NCBI GenBank assembly: GCA_958299035.1
Contig: CATQJL010000305.1
Location: 62,716,127 to 62,780,126, forward strand
Source: Cylicocyclus nassatus
Lineage: Eukaryota > Nematoda > Chromadorea > Rhabditida > Strongylidae
Direction: 5' to 3'
Length of the DNA: 64,000 bases
Shown: positions 25,701 to 36,231 of the stretch, in pieces
How the letters are laid out: each line of letters begins with the position of its first letter
Position numbering within the stretch: the first letter of the stretch is position 1
The notes under the pieces: model-generated
What the model was told of the DNA's origin: nothing
Database searches by the model: none
What the model saw: only the letters and a program-made list of their open reading frames with translations
Translations under genes and position numbers: made by a program

Positions 25701-26299
25701 GGGTCTTGAGCTATTGGCAGCTTATGGTAGTAGGACCCCTTATCAGGCCATTGTGCAAGTCGCGGCGCGAAGTGTCGCTTCGGAAGCCAGAAAATCACTT
25801 TAGAATAACGAAGCATTGAGCATTTATGAGGACCATAGGTCGGCACCGCCCTCTTCAGCAATGCCCCCCCTTCCATGCGCTGCCATCAATCACCGTTGCG
25901 GAAAGTCGGCCTGCGGGTTTTCGGAACGGGGATTGTCGGGGTTTTCGCGGATTCTTGACTCATCTTTCGAATCAGAGACATGCGAAGGCCCGGAACGAAC
26001 AAAAACATGGAAGTCGAGAATCTGGGTGGACGGTGCCTTTACAGTTGAATTTTCTGAATCCGAATTACGACGGGCCTTTGATTTTTTCCTCTCAAGGACG
26101 TCTCCAGAATGATTCCACCACAGGAGCCTCAACCAACACAGCAAACACGTAGACAAAGTTTGGCAGACTCTGATGCTCCGGCCAGGTAAATCTTATATGA
26201 ATACATTCCTTTACAAACGTTTGGAGTTGTCCTGTCCATTTTAGCATCGATGTTAGAGTCGAAATGGCCGACATTCCAATGACTTCATCTTCACATTAG
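22759..26299 (+). CDS. Small single-pass membrane protein with PPxY motif, 4 exons, 171 aa
   Basis: I assembled this gene from splice sites; I do not recognise a named family. Exons are 22759-22914, 24464-24679, 26097-26185 and 26245-26299 (stop TAG). Phases join correctly at every junction (0, 0, 2) and all introns are GT-AG. Residues 1-14 form a short polar N-terminus. Residues 15-39 are one strongly hydrophobic segment, followed at once by a basic [11 protein letters not shown] run, which predicts N-terminus out and C-terminus cytosolic. The tail is rich in Ser, Pro and Gln and carries PPTYEEA at residues 99-105, a PPxY motif of the kind bound by WW domains (for example Nedd4-type ubiquitin ligases). 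A role as a WW-dependent membrane adaptor is therefore inference. The ATG is chosen because it lies 2 bp after a TTGATTCCAG acceptor. That site could be a trans-splice site, or could join an unseen upstream exon encoding a signal peptide. Introns 1 and 2 are large and full of repeats. Confidence 0.72.
23002..24285. repeat. MITE family G, long copy filling intron 1 of the PPxY gene
   Basis: The left end TTGAGTCGTTTGTAACTCAA and right end (inverted) GAGTCATTTGTAACTTGATA, both followed by GTGAG, are the family G termini. The 1.28-kb interior holds a small GGCCTTATAGGCA-type foldback (about 23300-23370) and the 110-bp repeat shared with intron 2. It could be one long member or a composite of two solo ends. 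Confidence 0.5.
23555..23665 (+). repeat. Repeat R1 in intron 1, also in intron 2
   Basis: About 110 bp containing TTTTCGCGGATTCT, GAATCAGAG and AACATGGAAGTCGA, followed by GGACGGTGCCTT. The same blocks occur in the same order at 25937-26045. Function is unknown. Confidence 0.65.
25273..25490. mobile_element. MITE with 25-bp TIRs and TA target, in intron 2 of the PPxY gene
   Basis: CTCTAATTTCACGCGTACAA at the left and inverted CCCTAATTTCGCGCGTACAA at the right (23 of 25 TIR bases agree, continuing GGCGC) are flanked by TA (25271-25272, 25491-25492). It is 218 bp, Tc1/mariner-type by target site. Confidence 0.75.
25937..26045 (+). repeat. Repeat R1 in intron 2, 50 bp before exon 3
   Basis: Direct copy of 23555-23665 at roughly three-quarters identity by eye. 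It ends about 50 bp before the exon 3 acceptor (CCTCTCAAG at 26096). A shared dispersed repeat is the simplest reading. Confidence 0.65.
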
Positions 26300-26734
26300 T
26301 ACCAATAAGTGCTCTGAAACTTACCTCACACACTACTCTGCTGAGATACAATTACAAGAGCGAAGTCCTGGACCGCATGTGCCTCGTTGTTGACTTATTT
26401 TCACTCATCCACGTTCACTTAGTCCTGCTATTGCCTCGCATGTTTCACTGAGATGAATGCAATTATCACATGCTTTTGGCATTGTGACAGCGTTACTGTA
26501 TATGTATTTATGCAATTCTCAGTCACTGTTGAGTGTTGTAGCTCTCTGGATGACCGCATGAGAATATGGTCTGTGCAGTTACGTTGTATGACTCTGCATA
26601 ATTGCGTACGTCATTTCGGTCAGCCTATTTTGTACACGGGTAATGAAGATTGCGTTCATTTTGCCAGCGAGCGATACACCGATGTACAATTTGCGGGTAG
26701 AGAATCTTATGTTGCAAGAAGTGGGGTCTCGCGC

Positions 26735-26975
26735 GGATATGCGCGACAAGTTATCATCTACTCTATGACTAAGGAGAAGCGAGACCGCATTGCGGACATT
26801 GTCTTAACAAGTTTGAGTTTGTTCTTCCCTGTTTCCAAGGGGTGAGTAAACCTGGACGAGATAAATAACAAGTACAAACCTGCTAAGTACACGATTAGGC
26901 TTGTTTAGATAATGTGTGCAATGCGGCCTCGCTTCTCCTAGTCATAGAATGAATGATATGTACACAGTACAATTG
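26735..26975. repeat. Foldback repeat downstream of the PPxY gene
   Basis: The arms 26761-26803 (CTAAGGAGAAGCGAGACCGC…) and 26908-26955 are inverted with about 85% match over 40 bp, then decay outwards. The loop is about 100 bp. Confidence 0.55.
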
Positions 26976-27544
26976 CGCTCCCAGCTTATAGGAAAACGGA
27001 CTGCGACAAGTTTTTCCGTCGCTACGTATTCATCGTGAAGAACCGTCGGAATCCTGTAACTTTATCTAAATTGGTTTCCAGAAGAAAATGTGCAAAATAA
27101 CGGACTGCTGAAACCCTAGCGGTCGAAAATAATTTCACAAAATCAAAAACGTTTTGTCTGAGATGCCGCAACGTACTTGTTGCGGCAAAACCGTTGCAAT
27201 GCGTTAACTTTCTTTGACATGAGTTTTACGATTAAGAAGTATATTTTGGATTCCCGGAAAATTTCAGATATTTCTCTTTTAGATATCGTATCAAGAAATC
27301 AAGAAACCTTTTTCAAAATCTGAGTGATTTTTTGGATTGTTTTCTTTAGAATTTGTAAATTTAAGAAATTCCAGAAAGAATACTGGATTCATGCACAATA
27401 ACCACTGGGATGCTTTATCAATAACTCTCATTCATAAACTATGACGCAGGCTGATTTAGCCCCTCAAAGAACAGGTCAGTTCGCAGAAAGAAGGTTCAGA
27501 ATACAGCACTTTATATCAATACCTGTATATTTGGATTCGGCCTT

Positions 27545-27970
27545 TTTTTATGACCGGCCCAAAATTTTACGAAAAACATGTTGGATGAAACTTTGCACAT
27601 ATAGATTCCGGGGTGTCAATAAGTTCTTCCATCAAATATTATTGATCAGCGCCATTGATTTATTGATTTTTGGCGTTTTTTACTACCGGCCTAAATTTGT
27701 ACAAAGAATCATGGAATTAGGATAATTGCACACATAAACTTGGGGGCTGTGCGGTTGTCAGTAAGCCTTTATACCAATTTTTATCGACTGGGCTTGATAA
27801 TTTATTGATTTTTCGTTTTACTTAGCGATTTTGTTATGGCCGACTTGCCTTGAAAAAAATTGTGGAATGTTAACGAACCTCTGCACACATATGTAAACTT
27901 CGAGGCCGAGCGGGTGTTGTTAAGCTTTTTCACCGTAATAGGCTTCATCAATTTATTGATTTTTTCGTAT
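27545..27970 (+). repeat. Diverged tandem repeat, three units of about 130-150 bp
   Basis: Each unit carries a GGCC-containing start, a TGCACAYATA block, a GGGG/CGAGG block, a TAAGYTTTT block and ATTTATTGATTTTT near its end, always in this order. Units start near 27545, 27677 and 27820. Confidence 0.6.
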
Positions 27971-28107
27971 TCTAAGTTCTGTAGAGCTAAAAACTGGCAG
28001 AAAGGAATAGCTAAGCATGATTAGTCAAATAAAATGTCTATAACTTTAACCATTCCCTTTTCACCTATTTTTTGATTGTATGTCACATGGAGGCTAGCTG
28101 AAAATGA

Positions 28108-28821
28108 TTAGGTCAGTCCGAAAGTTCTGTCCCACCGTTTTTAGAAAATCATAACTTCTTCCTAGCACAATGTTTTCGCATGAATAAAGACCTTTGGAAA
28201 GAGCAATTTATGCACTTTCTAAAAGTGCTTTGGCTGCTATCTACTAAGCTCGCGACGCAGAGATAAAATTGGGAAAGGAAATCATTTCAAGTTTGGAATT
28301 TTCAAGCAACCGTTAAAATATCCCAAAGAATGCCATAAAATCCAAAACAGCCACCATCCTGGACTTTTTGACCCTGTCCTTCCAGCTGAGCAAAATTCGT
28401 GCTGATCGAACTGTTCCTTTGGAATATATGATTTTTTGAAAAAAATGTCAAAAAATCACTTTTCTTAAGGAGCCGATTTTTTGGCATTTTTTCTCGAAAA
28501 TCATAACTTTTCTAAGAAGAGCTCGATTAGCGCGATTAATTTTGCTCACATAAAAAGAGGGAATCAGAAAACCTAGGAAACTGGTTGTTCTAGATTTTAT
28601 GACACGGTTTTGGATTTTTTAATGGGCTTGCTTGAAAATTCCGAACTTGAAGTGATTTCCTTTTCCCAATTTTATCTCTGCTTAGTAGATAGCAGCCAAG
28701 GCGCTTTTAGAAAGTGTATAAATTGCTCTTTCCAAAGGTCTTTAATCATGCGAAAACATTGTGTTAGGAAGAAGTTATGATTGTCTAAAAATGGTGGGAC
28801 AGAACTTTCGGACCAATCTAA
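28108..28821. mobile_element. Mariner-like long foldback element (family A, copy 2)
   Basis: It starts TTAGGTCAGTCCGAAAGTTC and ends inverted GAACTTTCGGACCAATCTAA. The right flank is TA; the left is GA, presumably mutated. The interior matches 4649-5373 closely (GCTGCTATCTACTAAGCTC, CAGAGATAAAATTGGGAAA) and is again a full-length foldback. Confidence 0.78.
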
Positions 28822-28989
28822 TATGTGATCAAGCTTTCGCAACGGGATTCATCAACTGGCTTAACTCATAAACAATATCGATTCATTGTCATTCATTCAC
28901 AAGATCAAACATAACCACCAAATCAACACTGACACTCAATTGATACCTACATAATTTCTAACTTGCCTTTTATAACATTTTTATGTTCG

Positions 28990-29450
28990 TTTTAAAAGGA
29001 TAGGAGTCATGAAATCAGAACCAAATCTGGCAGACATAATGCACGGGGCGTGGTTAATAATTTATTTTGTCCGGGACACAGGATTGCTCCTATCAAATCA
29101 GTAATTTTTTGCAGTTTTTGGTTAACCACTTTCTTGACTCTTATTGTTAGCTCAAATGGATAGAAGATATTATTGAATCTCAATCAAATTTGGCAGACTT
29201 TTTGTGATCGTCCAGAAGGCTAAAGAGGTCATAGAATCTAAATTTAATAAATGCGGCAGAACGTGTGTTAATAATCGAGTATGTTTAGAACGTGCTGATT
29301 GAACCTATCGACTTATTCTTTCTGCAGTTTGCGTAATATCCATTGTTTAGAATGTTGAATCAAAATGAACTAAAGTTGGAATTATATCCTCAGCTTTTCT
29401 TTCTGCGTAGGATAGAAATTGAAATAATTCGTGCAGATTGGCAGATTTCC
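28990..29450 (+). repeat. Probable diverged tandem repeat, period about 180 bp
   Basis: The blocks AAATCTGGCAGACATAAT and AAATTTGGCAGACTTTTT, followed by GGTTAATAAT/TGTTAATAAT and TTTTTGCAGTTT/CTTTCTGCAGTTT, recur in the same order two to three times. Confidence 0.45.
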
Positions 29451-29964
29451 TGTAAATTTTACATTTGAACTATAGAGTAAAACAGATAACGAGGCAGCAA
29501 AGTGCCGAATTTCAGCCGGACTTGCCGATACACTGAGTGCGGCTGATTTTCAGATTTAGGTTGAAAAAAATAATGTCGCTTTTTATCTCCTTGGCATGTC
29601 ATCGCAACGGGGCAAACCCCAAAAATGTGTATGGGATACCTTTGATAGAGCAAAGTAAGCTCTACAAAATGGTACTCCTGCTTTTGCATCAAGTTTGATC
29701 CATGTGAAGTTCGAAGACGAAATCCAAAAAGTTTCAACAAGAAATCAAAAGCATTCGTATCGTCCACAAAATTTCTACAAGCTGCCAATTGCTCACGGAC
29801 ATAACCTCGTCAAACATTCATATGTGTAGTCGCTGTGATTGTTCTCTAGCTAGACATCAAAAAATCAAAATCTTATACTTTCGCCAATGTGGTGCTGGGC
29901 CAGGGCCCGGCGGGGGTGGCGCTTTCACAAGCTGGATATCGTTTTTGGCCCGAAAAAGTAAAGG

Positions 29965-30017
29965 GGAAGTCGTATTTTGGAACCGGGGCGGAGCCCCGGA
30001 CCCAGAATACGACTTCC
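29965..30017. repeat. Hairpin inside the hAT element
   Basis: The arms GGAAGTCGTATT and AATACGACTTCC flank a GC-rich inner stem (CCGGGGC/GGAGCCCCGG). A related GGGGAAGTCGTA also sits near the other end (about 32156), so this sub-terminal motif is repeated within the element. Confidence 0.6.
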
Positions 30018-30327
30018 TCTTTCTTTACCGATAAAAATGCACATATCATTCTTTATTCATCATTCCTTGTTGATGCTACTGTCCCATGAACTTAGATTCC
30101 AGCAATGTTAAGATTCTGTGCTCCGATCGCTAGCCTGCCCGCAGGCGGGAATTCAAATCGCAATTTTTGTAAGAGGAAAATAACAAAATAGGCTCATTTT
30201 CAATGCACAAGTAACGATATGGCACCAAATTTGCTGTATAGTTGGAGGACCATGAGCACAAAAAAGTATGAAGAATTACGAGAAACTTATGTGAATTTAA
30301 AAATGGTAAGTGTTTTCGAAATTAGGT

Positions 30328-30398
30328 GGCTCCCGCGCCACCTGGGAGCAACCTGGGATGGCTCCCGCGCCACCTGGGAGCAACCTGGGATGGCTCCC
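30328..30398. repeat. Tandem duplication of a 32-bp GC-rich unit
   Basis: Two adjacent identical 32-bp units begin GGCTCCCGCGCCACCTGGGA, followed by a partial third (GGCTCCC). They lie within the hAT element. Confidence 0.8.
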
Positions 30399-30631
30399 TG
30401 CTTCCCTTCACATAATTTCCCGGATTTCCTTACATAAATGTGGACTAGGTCAAGAGTATTACTATATGTTCAAATCCGCTTCCAAAACCACCGAGGCACC
30501 GCTTCGATACAGCCCCTAATAGGTTTCACACCGTTATGATCGGCCTCGGTAAGCGCGCTCCAATCGCAATCGGTTATTGTAAAGTGTAAAGTTTCGCAGC
30601 TGACTAATAAATGAGTAGTATCTTAGATATA

Positions 30632-31649
30632 TTAGGTTGGTGCAAAAGTTTTGTCAGTTTTTTCAATCCATCGGCAAACATGCTAGAATGAAAATAACCA
30701 AATATTTCAAAATGCATCTAGTGCAGAATTTCTTCCTCTTTCCAGCTGCAGAATTACTATTGCGTTTCGTTGCAAGAGTGACGAGATATTTGCTGGAAAT
30801 TGCAACCACTCGTTTTTACCATGCCCAAATTTCGCTAATTTTCAAAATTTTTATATGAGACTTTCGGAGAAGCCTTAATAACCAGCCGATAGGGCAAAAC
30901 CTTTTGCCAACAGAAGCAATTTTTTGTAGCCCTACAGCTTGTCTTTCAAATTTCTACGATTCATTTTTTGAGTGACCAAATTTTACATTCAACCTATTTT
31001 AACCTCGTAGAACATAAAATGTTAAACACTTTAGTGACCATTCAATGCAAATTTTTCTCCTCCTTCTAACACATGTCTTTTTTCGCCGAGACAGACGAAA
31101 TTTGTGGAAAAAATCGCAGTATTTCTCAATTTCAGGAGTGCGCACTGACGTAACCTAAGTTTTAAAATCTTTATAATTTGAAGCGAAAATCGCTCATTTA
31201 CTTTGTAATGGTCGCGATAGTAATAATCGACTGCTGAAACTTCAGTATTCTGTAGGTTTTGCAGTGTTTGGTGCAATAACAGTTTATGCAATTTTTCCAA
31301 AACACAAGATTTTTGGAAAATTATTTAGCAAAAATCTGGAAAAGCAGCTGATAAAAAAAAAATTGCGTAAGTTGGCAAAAAGTTTGCCTTATCTGCTAGT
31401 TATTAGGGCTCCTCCGAAAATCTCATACAAAAATTTTGAAAATTAGTGAAAACTGGACGTGGTGAAAACGAATGGTTGTAATTTGCAGCAAGTATCTTGT
31501 CACTCTCCCAACGAAACACAATGCGAGTTCAGCAGCTGGAAAGAGGAAGAAATTCTGCATTGGATACATTTTGGGATGTTTGTTTATCTTCATTTTAACA
31601 TGTTAGTCGATGGAATGAAAAAACTGACAAAATTTTTGCACCAACCTAA
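30632..31649. mobile_element. Mariner-like element, non-autonomous, nested in the hAT element
   Basis: The termini are TTAGGTTGGTGCAAAAGTTT and, inverted at the other end, TTGCACCAACCTAA. TA target duplications lie at 30630-30631 and 31650-31651. TTAGGTTGGTGCAAAAGT is the classic mariner terminus. At 1,018 bp it is near mariner size, but neither long frame resembles transposase, so it is decayed or deleted internally. Confidence 0.8.
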
Positions 31650-32629
31650 TATAAACGTCAAAGTTTGAGAGCTAAAACCTTGAAAACATATGTTTTCGGC
31701 CTCGGTAGATGGTGCTACCCTTCAAAGCAATTCGTGGAATTCGTCTATCGATTTGATGATTTTTGGCACCTTGCAAGGAAAGTGAACGCTTACCAGCCGC
31801 TAACAAACTGCTTGCACATTTTGGTGTGAACAATGCAGTGAAGTTCATTTCCACTTTGAAATTAGAAGGTGCAGTCACTCCAATAAGACTTTCTGGGGTA
31901 AGCTCGTGCAGGAGGGGGTAAGGGGGAGGGCTGCAGTGCAGTATTGATACTGCAGAAAAGGGGTGGAGAATATGGCCCAAAAGGACGGAAAGGTAGAAGG
32001 ACAAAGTGTGGTTTTTGGCCATCCCCTCAAACGATGACCCAGGCTGGACCAGGAAAGCCAGGTAGTACTACTATAATAAGCGCTGAGGCTGCCCATCATA
32101 TTATTCGTGTATATCTGTTTGTCAGGGACTTACGGGGGTCAAAAATAGGGTCAAAGGGGAAGTCGTAAGAAATTTTGGCTTCAAAGGGGATATCGTTTTC
32201 AAAATTCTGAAATGCCATTTCCTGCCGGGCCCTGTGCTGGGCTGTTCCCATGTGTACGAATTCACACTACTTGGCTTGGGGAGTATGTACAACAATAGAT
32301 TTTCAGCCTCATGCAAAAATTAATTTTTGAGAAACATCGTTTGCTCTCTTTTCTGTTTTCAAAAAATAATCTTACACTTCTCAAGAACTAGCTCTTGTAG
32401 AAAGCTGAAAATCTACGGCTATACTTCCCCAGCCAAGTAGATAGGGTTACTAACATGAAAACAACCCAGCATCTCTTTGGCGAAAGCGTTAAATTTTTCA
32501 ATTTTAATGTCTAGCTGAGGAAAAATCACAGCAACTGCGCACGGTGGTGCGCAGGCAGGGCGAATCTTGGTTCATAGATGTAATTGAAAGTTCTTGGCAG
32601 CTAGAAACTTTTTCAAGGGTGCAAAGAAG

Positions 32630-33440
32630 GAGAGATTGGCTTTACTTCTAGGGCCAATCCCTCCTCAATCAAGTATTTCTTTCCTGCGGCCGTCAACGCT
32701 CGGCTTGAGTGGCAAAACCTTCTGAGAATCATTGGATAGCGATGAAATGAGCCGATTTAGTCGCTTGCGTCAGCGGCAACAATGATCTTTGGAATCGTGG
32801 TGACACAGCAGAAGATCCGAGGTCAGGACATCGCGAAGGAGGTCGAAGGCGTTTTGGAACTCCTTACTTCAAACGAACAGCGTGTCTCTTTTCTATAGGG
32901 CGTCTAATTTGTCAGCGCGAAAAAGTAAAATGGAGATCTTAAGGTAAGATACAGGCTTTTACATCTTAAGAAGGCGGCATGTGAGCGATAGCGGCAGTCG
33001 TTTTAGGACGCCTCCCTTCCGCGTTCACAATAAATTCAACAAGTGTCATGTTGGCCTTAGCAAAATGGGTTTTTTTCATGGCAAACACACATACCATTAA
33101 GCCCTTAGGAAGCTTGACGGTTGCATCTTGCTACTCACGAGTCCTTCCGGTGACCACAACGTCGTTTGGAGAGGTAGTGGCTGCTCTAGTGTCGGCGGTG
33201 ACGTTGCTCATCGGCATTCTTCATGCTAAACGGTGTTCAATTATAGCGGAAGAGCCATGGGACGTGTTGATGATCAGCAATTCCTTGGTCTCGTCTTCAA
33301 TATCTACTAGCAAGTACGCGTCACGCAGATCCATAGTTTGCGTGTTTGGGAAAATTAACCTATGTCGCGTAAGTGTGTTGCTCCTACGACTAGACATTAT
33401 CGCTGAGGTGCGAAAGAGATCTAGAGTGTTTCTTTGCAAA
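32630..33440 (-). pseudogene. Ty3/Gypsy retrotransposon pol remnant (reverse transcriptase-RNase H), broken
   Basis: Read on the minus strand, short blocks in changing frames match Gypsy pol in the correct order. From 33440 down these are: MDLRDAYL with DETKELLIINT (RT palm, with the first catalytic Asp in DAYL); then VVVTGRTRE, where the expected YLDD-type motif is lost; then FIVNAEGRRP with MPPS (RT thumb/connection). Further on come SDLLLCHHDS and VAADASD (start of RNase H) and finally AGKKYLIEEGLAL. Stops and frame changes occur throughout, so it cannot make protein. No LTRs, primer-binding site or integrase were seen. It is an old endogenous genomic fossil. The similarity is judged by eye. 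Confidence 0.7.
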
Positions 33441-35976
33441 CGTCCTTTGATAAATCAGCTTGTTTTTATTGTCAAAAAAGAACTTCTACTTGAAACACTT
33501 CTACATTAGTATCTGAACTTTGTGCCGTTTTTTTTACTCATAATGTCAAGTGACTAAATTCTAGGATCTCCAATGAAGTCTACGAGAAGCAGTTTCTTCT
33601 TTGAGGTGTCCTATCTGTTGCATACTTATACAGCTTTTTATCTCTTGTAAACATTACACGAACATGCCATTTACATTCTTCGACTTAGCTTCACCGCCAT
33701 AGCCGTTACGTGCTCTCTTCTTGGAAAATTATGATTTTGTTTTTTCCAAAACTGGTGACGCTAGTTGCTTACTTACAAGCGCAAAGTCGACCGCACTCCA
33801 TATACTTGCGATGAGCAATTACGTCGTCGTGTTTCTATCATTAAACCATCGAAATCCGCGATATGCGAACTGAAAGCGCAAGGCATACCTCACGCGATTT
33901 CAATTGTTGCGCGACTTCAGGCGCAACTACTTGGGTTGAAAAGCACGTTGCAGGGCAATATTTGATGCGCTTGAGGCAATATATAAAAGCTGCTCCCCTA
34001 TGCATATAAGAGCTACGCACGTAAATTCTAAAGATCTGGGAAAATGCCAATTTGCGAGGTTTCAGCGATTTGACGGAATCGGTGGAGGCATGCCTTGAAC
34101 CGAAAAAAATGAACTGTACTGGATGCTTTGAACGGATTAGCATATGACTTGATAATGATGTGTGCTCGATTATAATCAAGGAAGTTAAACTACCCCTTAG
34201 GCAACGCTATACTCCTCGAACAGTATAGCAAACCATGTCACCAGTAACTAATTGTAAGATTGGAGATCGCTCGTCGTTAACATGACGATCGCTAGTCGGC
34301 ATTGTTGACCACCGGTATTTCCTGCGTATGAACGCTGACAAGTCACCACAGGTTTCATCAACGCGGTCAACGTGTAGCAGGCAACACTGGCGATCGCCAC
34401 TCGCTACTACTGGCGATCGCCAACTGCCGACAACAAATTGATTGTAGATAACATCGGCTTTGAATAGTAAAGGTAGGGCAGAGGTTTTCAGCTAATGACT
34501 CAGTGATAGCAGTGCTTTTCTCTAACCGACAAGCCAATAAAAAGAAAGCTAGATGACAAGTCTTACAAAGACTTCTCATTTTGTGTGTTTCGCATTAGTT
34601 GGTGACTTGGTTTGTTGCTTTTTCGGATGCCTTGTTTTGCAGAAATTTGTTTCGTCAAAAATATAAATTTGGACTTAGTTACGATTGTCGTTGCTGCTCA
34701 GAGAGAGCTGTAATATTGAAATGATGGCCAACGGTTACTCAGCAGGATTTACGTGCGTTTAAAGGCGTGTTTGATGAAAATCCAGCTTCACACCTTACGG
34801 CATCACTTTGTGCTTACATTGACGTCAAATGAAGGATCTGTACAAGTCGCCGGCGCCAAGCTCTGCCAACTCAAACAGCGCCGATAGAAGGGCGTAAACG
34901 CCTTTACATCTGTGGTAAAGCTCATATTCAAGATTCGTAGGAGCTTTTGATATAAAATTTAAGGGCCACTTAAAGCATGTTGGGTTTGATCCCAGTTTTG
35001 TGGCCCTGTCTCAGGACATGCTGTGGGCAAAGTAGTCTCAGTTATAATCAGTTATAATTAATATAATAGGTTATGAACACCACTGTAACGGGATGCCTTT
35101 CCAGAAGTCACAGCGCCAATGTTTGCAGGTTGCATTAAGATTCAGCGCAAATACTGTTAACAACATGCAATGGATTTTCTCAATGGAAAACACATCAGAA
35201 TCAAGGTAAACAACTACGTTAGCTTACTCTAGCCTATTCTACTACTAATGGTAAAAAATGCATTGAGAAGCCTAAGACATACCGGCAGTATGTACTGAAA
35301 CTATGTACAGTACAAAGCTACAACTTGATCTAATGGTGGTATGCGATGCGATGCAGATTATTGCATAATCGCTTACGATGGAGTATCCAATGGAGCCGTC
35401 CGTCTCATTAACCTAAAAATTTATAACGATGCGTGGACGAAGATGAAGGCCTTTTCCCGGATGTCAATGCATAGTCACGAGTCACATAACGCATATTTAC
35501 GAGGAAATCAAACATAACATGCTACCTACCAAAAAGCCTTACGTTCTCCCCTATTCTTGATGCAGGAGATGGGTATATCGAAGCCTAACAAAATGAGATT
35601 CCTCTGTAATGATGGAGTTAAATAGATCAATGTTTGCCATTGGAGTTCAGGAGGGAAGCATTACTATAAAAGCATTACTATGAAAGCAGATTCAGTTCGT
35701 ACTCAGCAATAATGTTCGAAATTCCCAGTACTGTATCTTTCGCTCTGAGCTCTCTATTGTCAGCAGAAGCCTATGTTGGTGTACCCGTGTCAGCCACCCT
35801 CATGGCTTTGGAGACTGCTATGACTATTCAAATGGATGTCCCGCCCAATCACTACCGCGCGCTCGCGTCCATCCAAGTCTCGTGTAGGCCGTGCATCAAA
35901 GAATGTATAGCAGTAAGAAATCCGTATTTACGTAAAATGAATGCTCTATAAAGTAAAGTATGCGTATAAAGTATGC
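33441..35976. other. Unassigned sequence next to retroelement fossils
   Basis: Contains a short hairpin (GGGCCAC…GTGGCCC, about 34971-35011) and many GCGATCGC-type motifs near 34.26-34.43 kb. Part may be unrecognisable Gypsy gag or flank. Confidence 0.3.
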
Positions 35977-36231
35977 TCGAGTCATTTGTAACTTAATATG
36001 CGTATTGCACACCATGCGCGCTATTTGACGAACTTAGGAGATTGGAACCTGCTTATTTCAGCGACTTCGCCTTGTTTCTTTGCCTATTTTGATTTGAAAG
36101 GATATTAATTAGTCAGTAGTATACACGTTACGCTAGAAAAGATTTGATCGAGAAGTTAATGCTAAGGGTGCCGTCCGTTGAAACGCTTTGTGTGCAGGCT
36201 CACATATTAAGCTACGAATGACTCGACGATA
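35977..36231. repeat. MITE family G, complete copy
   Basis: It runs from CTCGAGTCATTTGTAACTTA to inverted TAAGCTACGAATGACTCGAC. It is 255 bp and shows both termini most clearly: GAGTCATTYGTARCTTAATA, then TGYGYRTTGCACA or TGTGAGCCTGCACA. Confidence 0.7.

Larger units (their letters stand above)
29901..32234. mobile_element. hAT-type DNA transposon, non-autonomous, exact 8-bp TSD
   Basis: The ends are CAGGGCCCGGC (29901) and GCCGGGCCCTG (32224-32234), perfect 11-bp terminal inverted repeats. The flanking 8 bp are identical, TGCTGGGC at 29893-29900 and 32235-32242. An 8-bp duplication with CAG...CTG termini is the hAT signature. No transposase frame was found in the 2.3 kb. It contains a short perfect-stem hairpin (29965-30017), a 32-bp tandem duplication (30328-30398) and a complete nested mariner-like element (30632-31649). 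Without that insert it would be about 1.3 kb. It shares termini with the element at 48560-49426. Confidence 0.85.

Noticed and set aside
33048..33509. 153-aa plus-strand frame
   Set aside because: It is the antisense shadow of the Gypsy RT remnant, which reads correctly on the minus strand.
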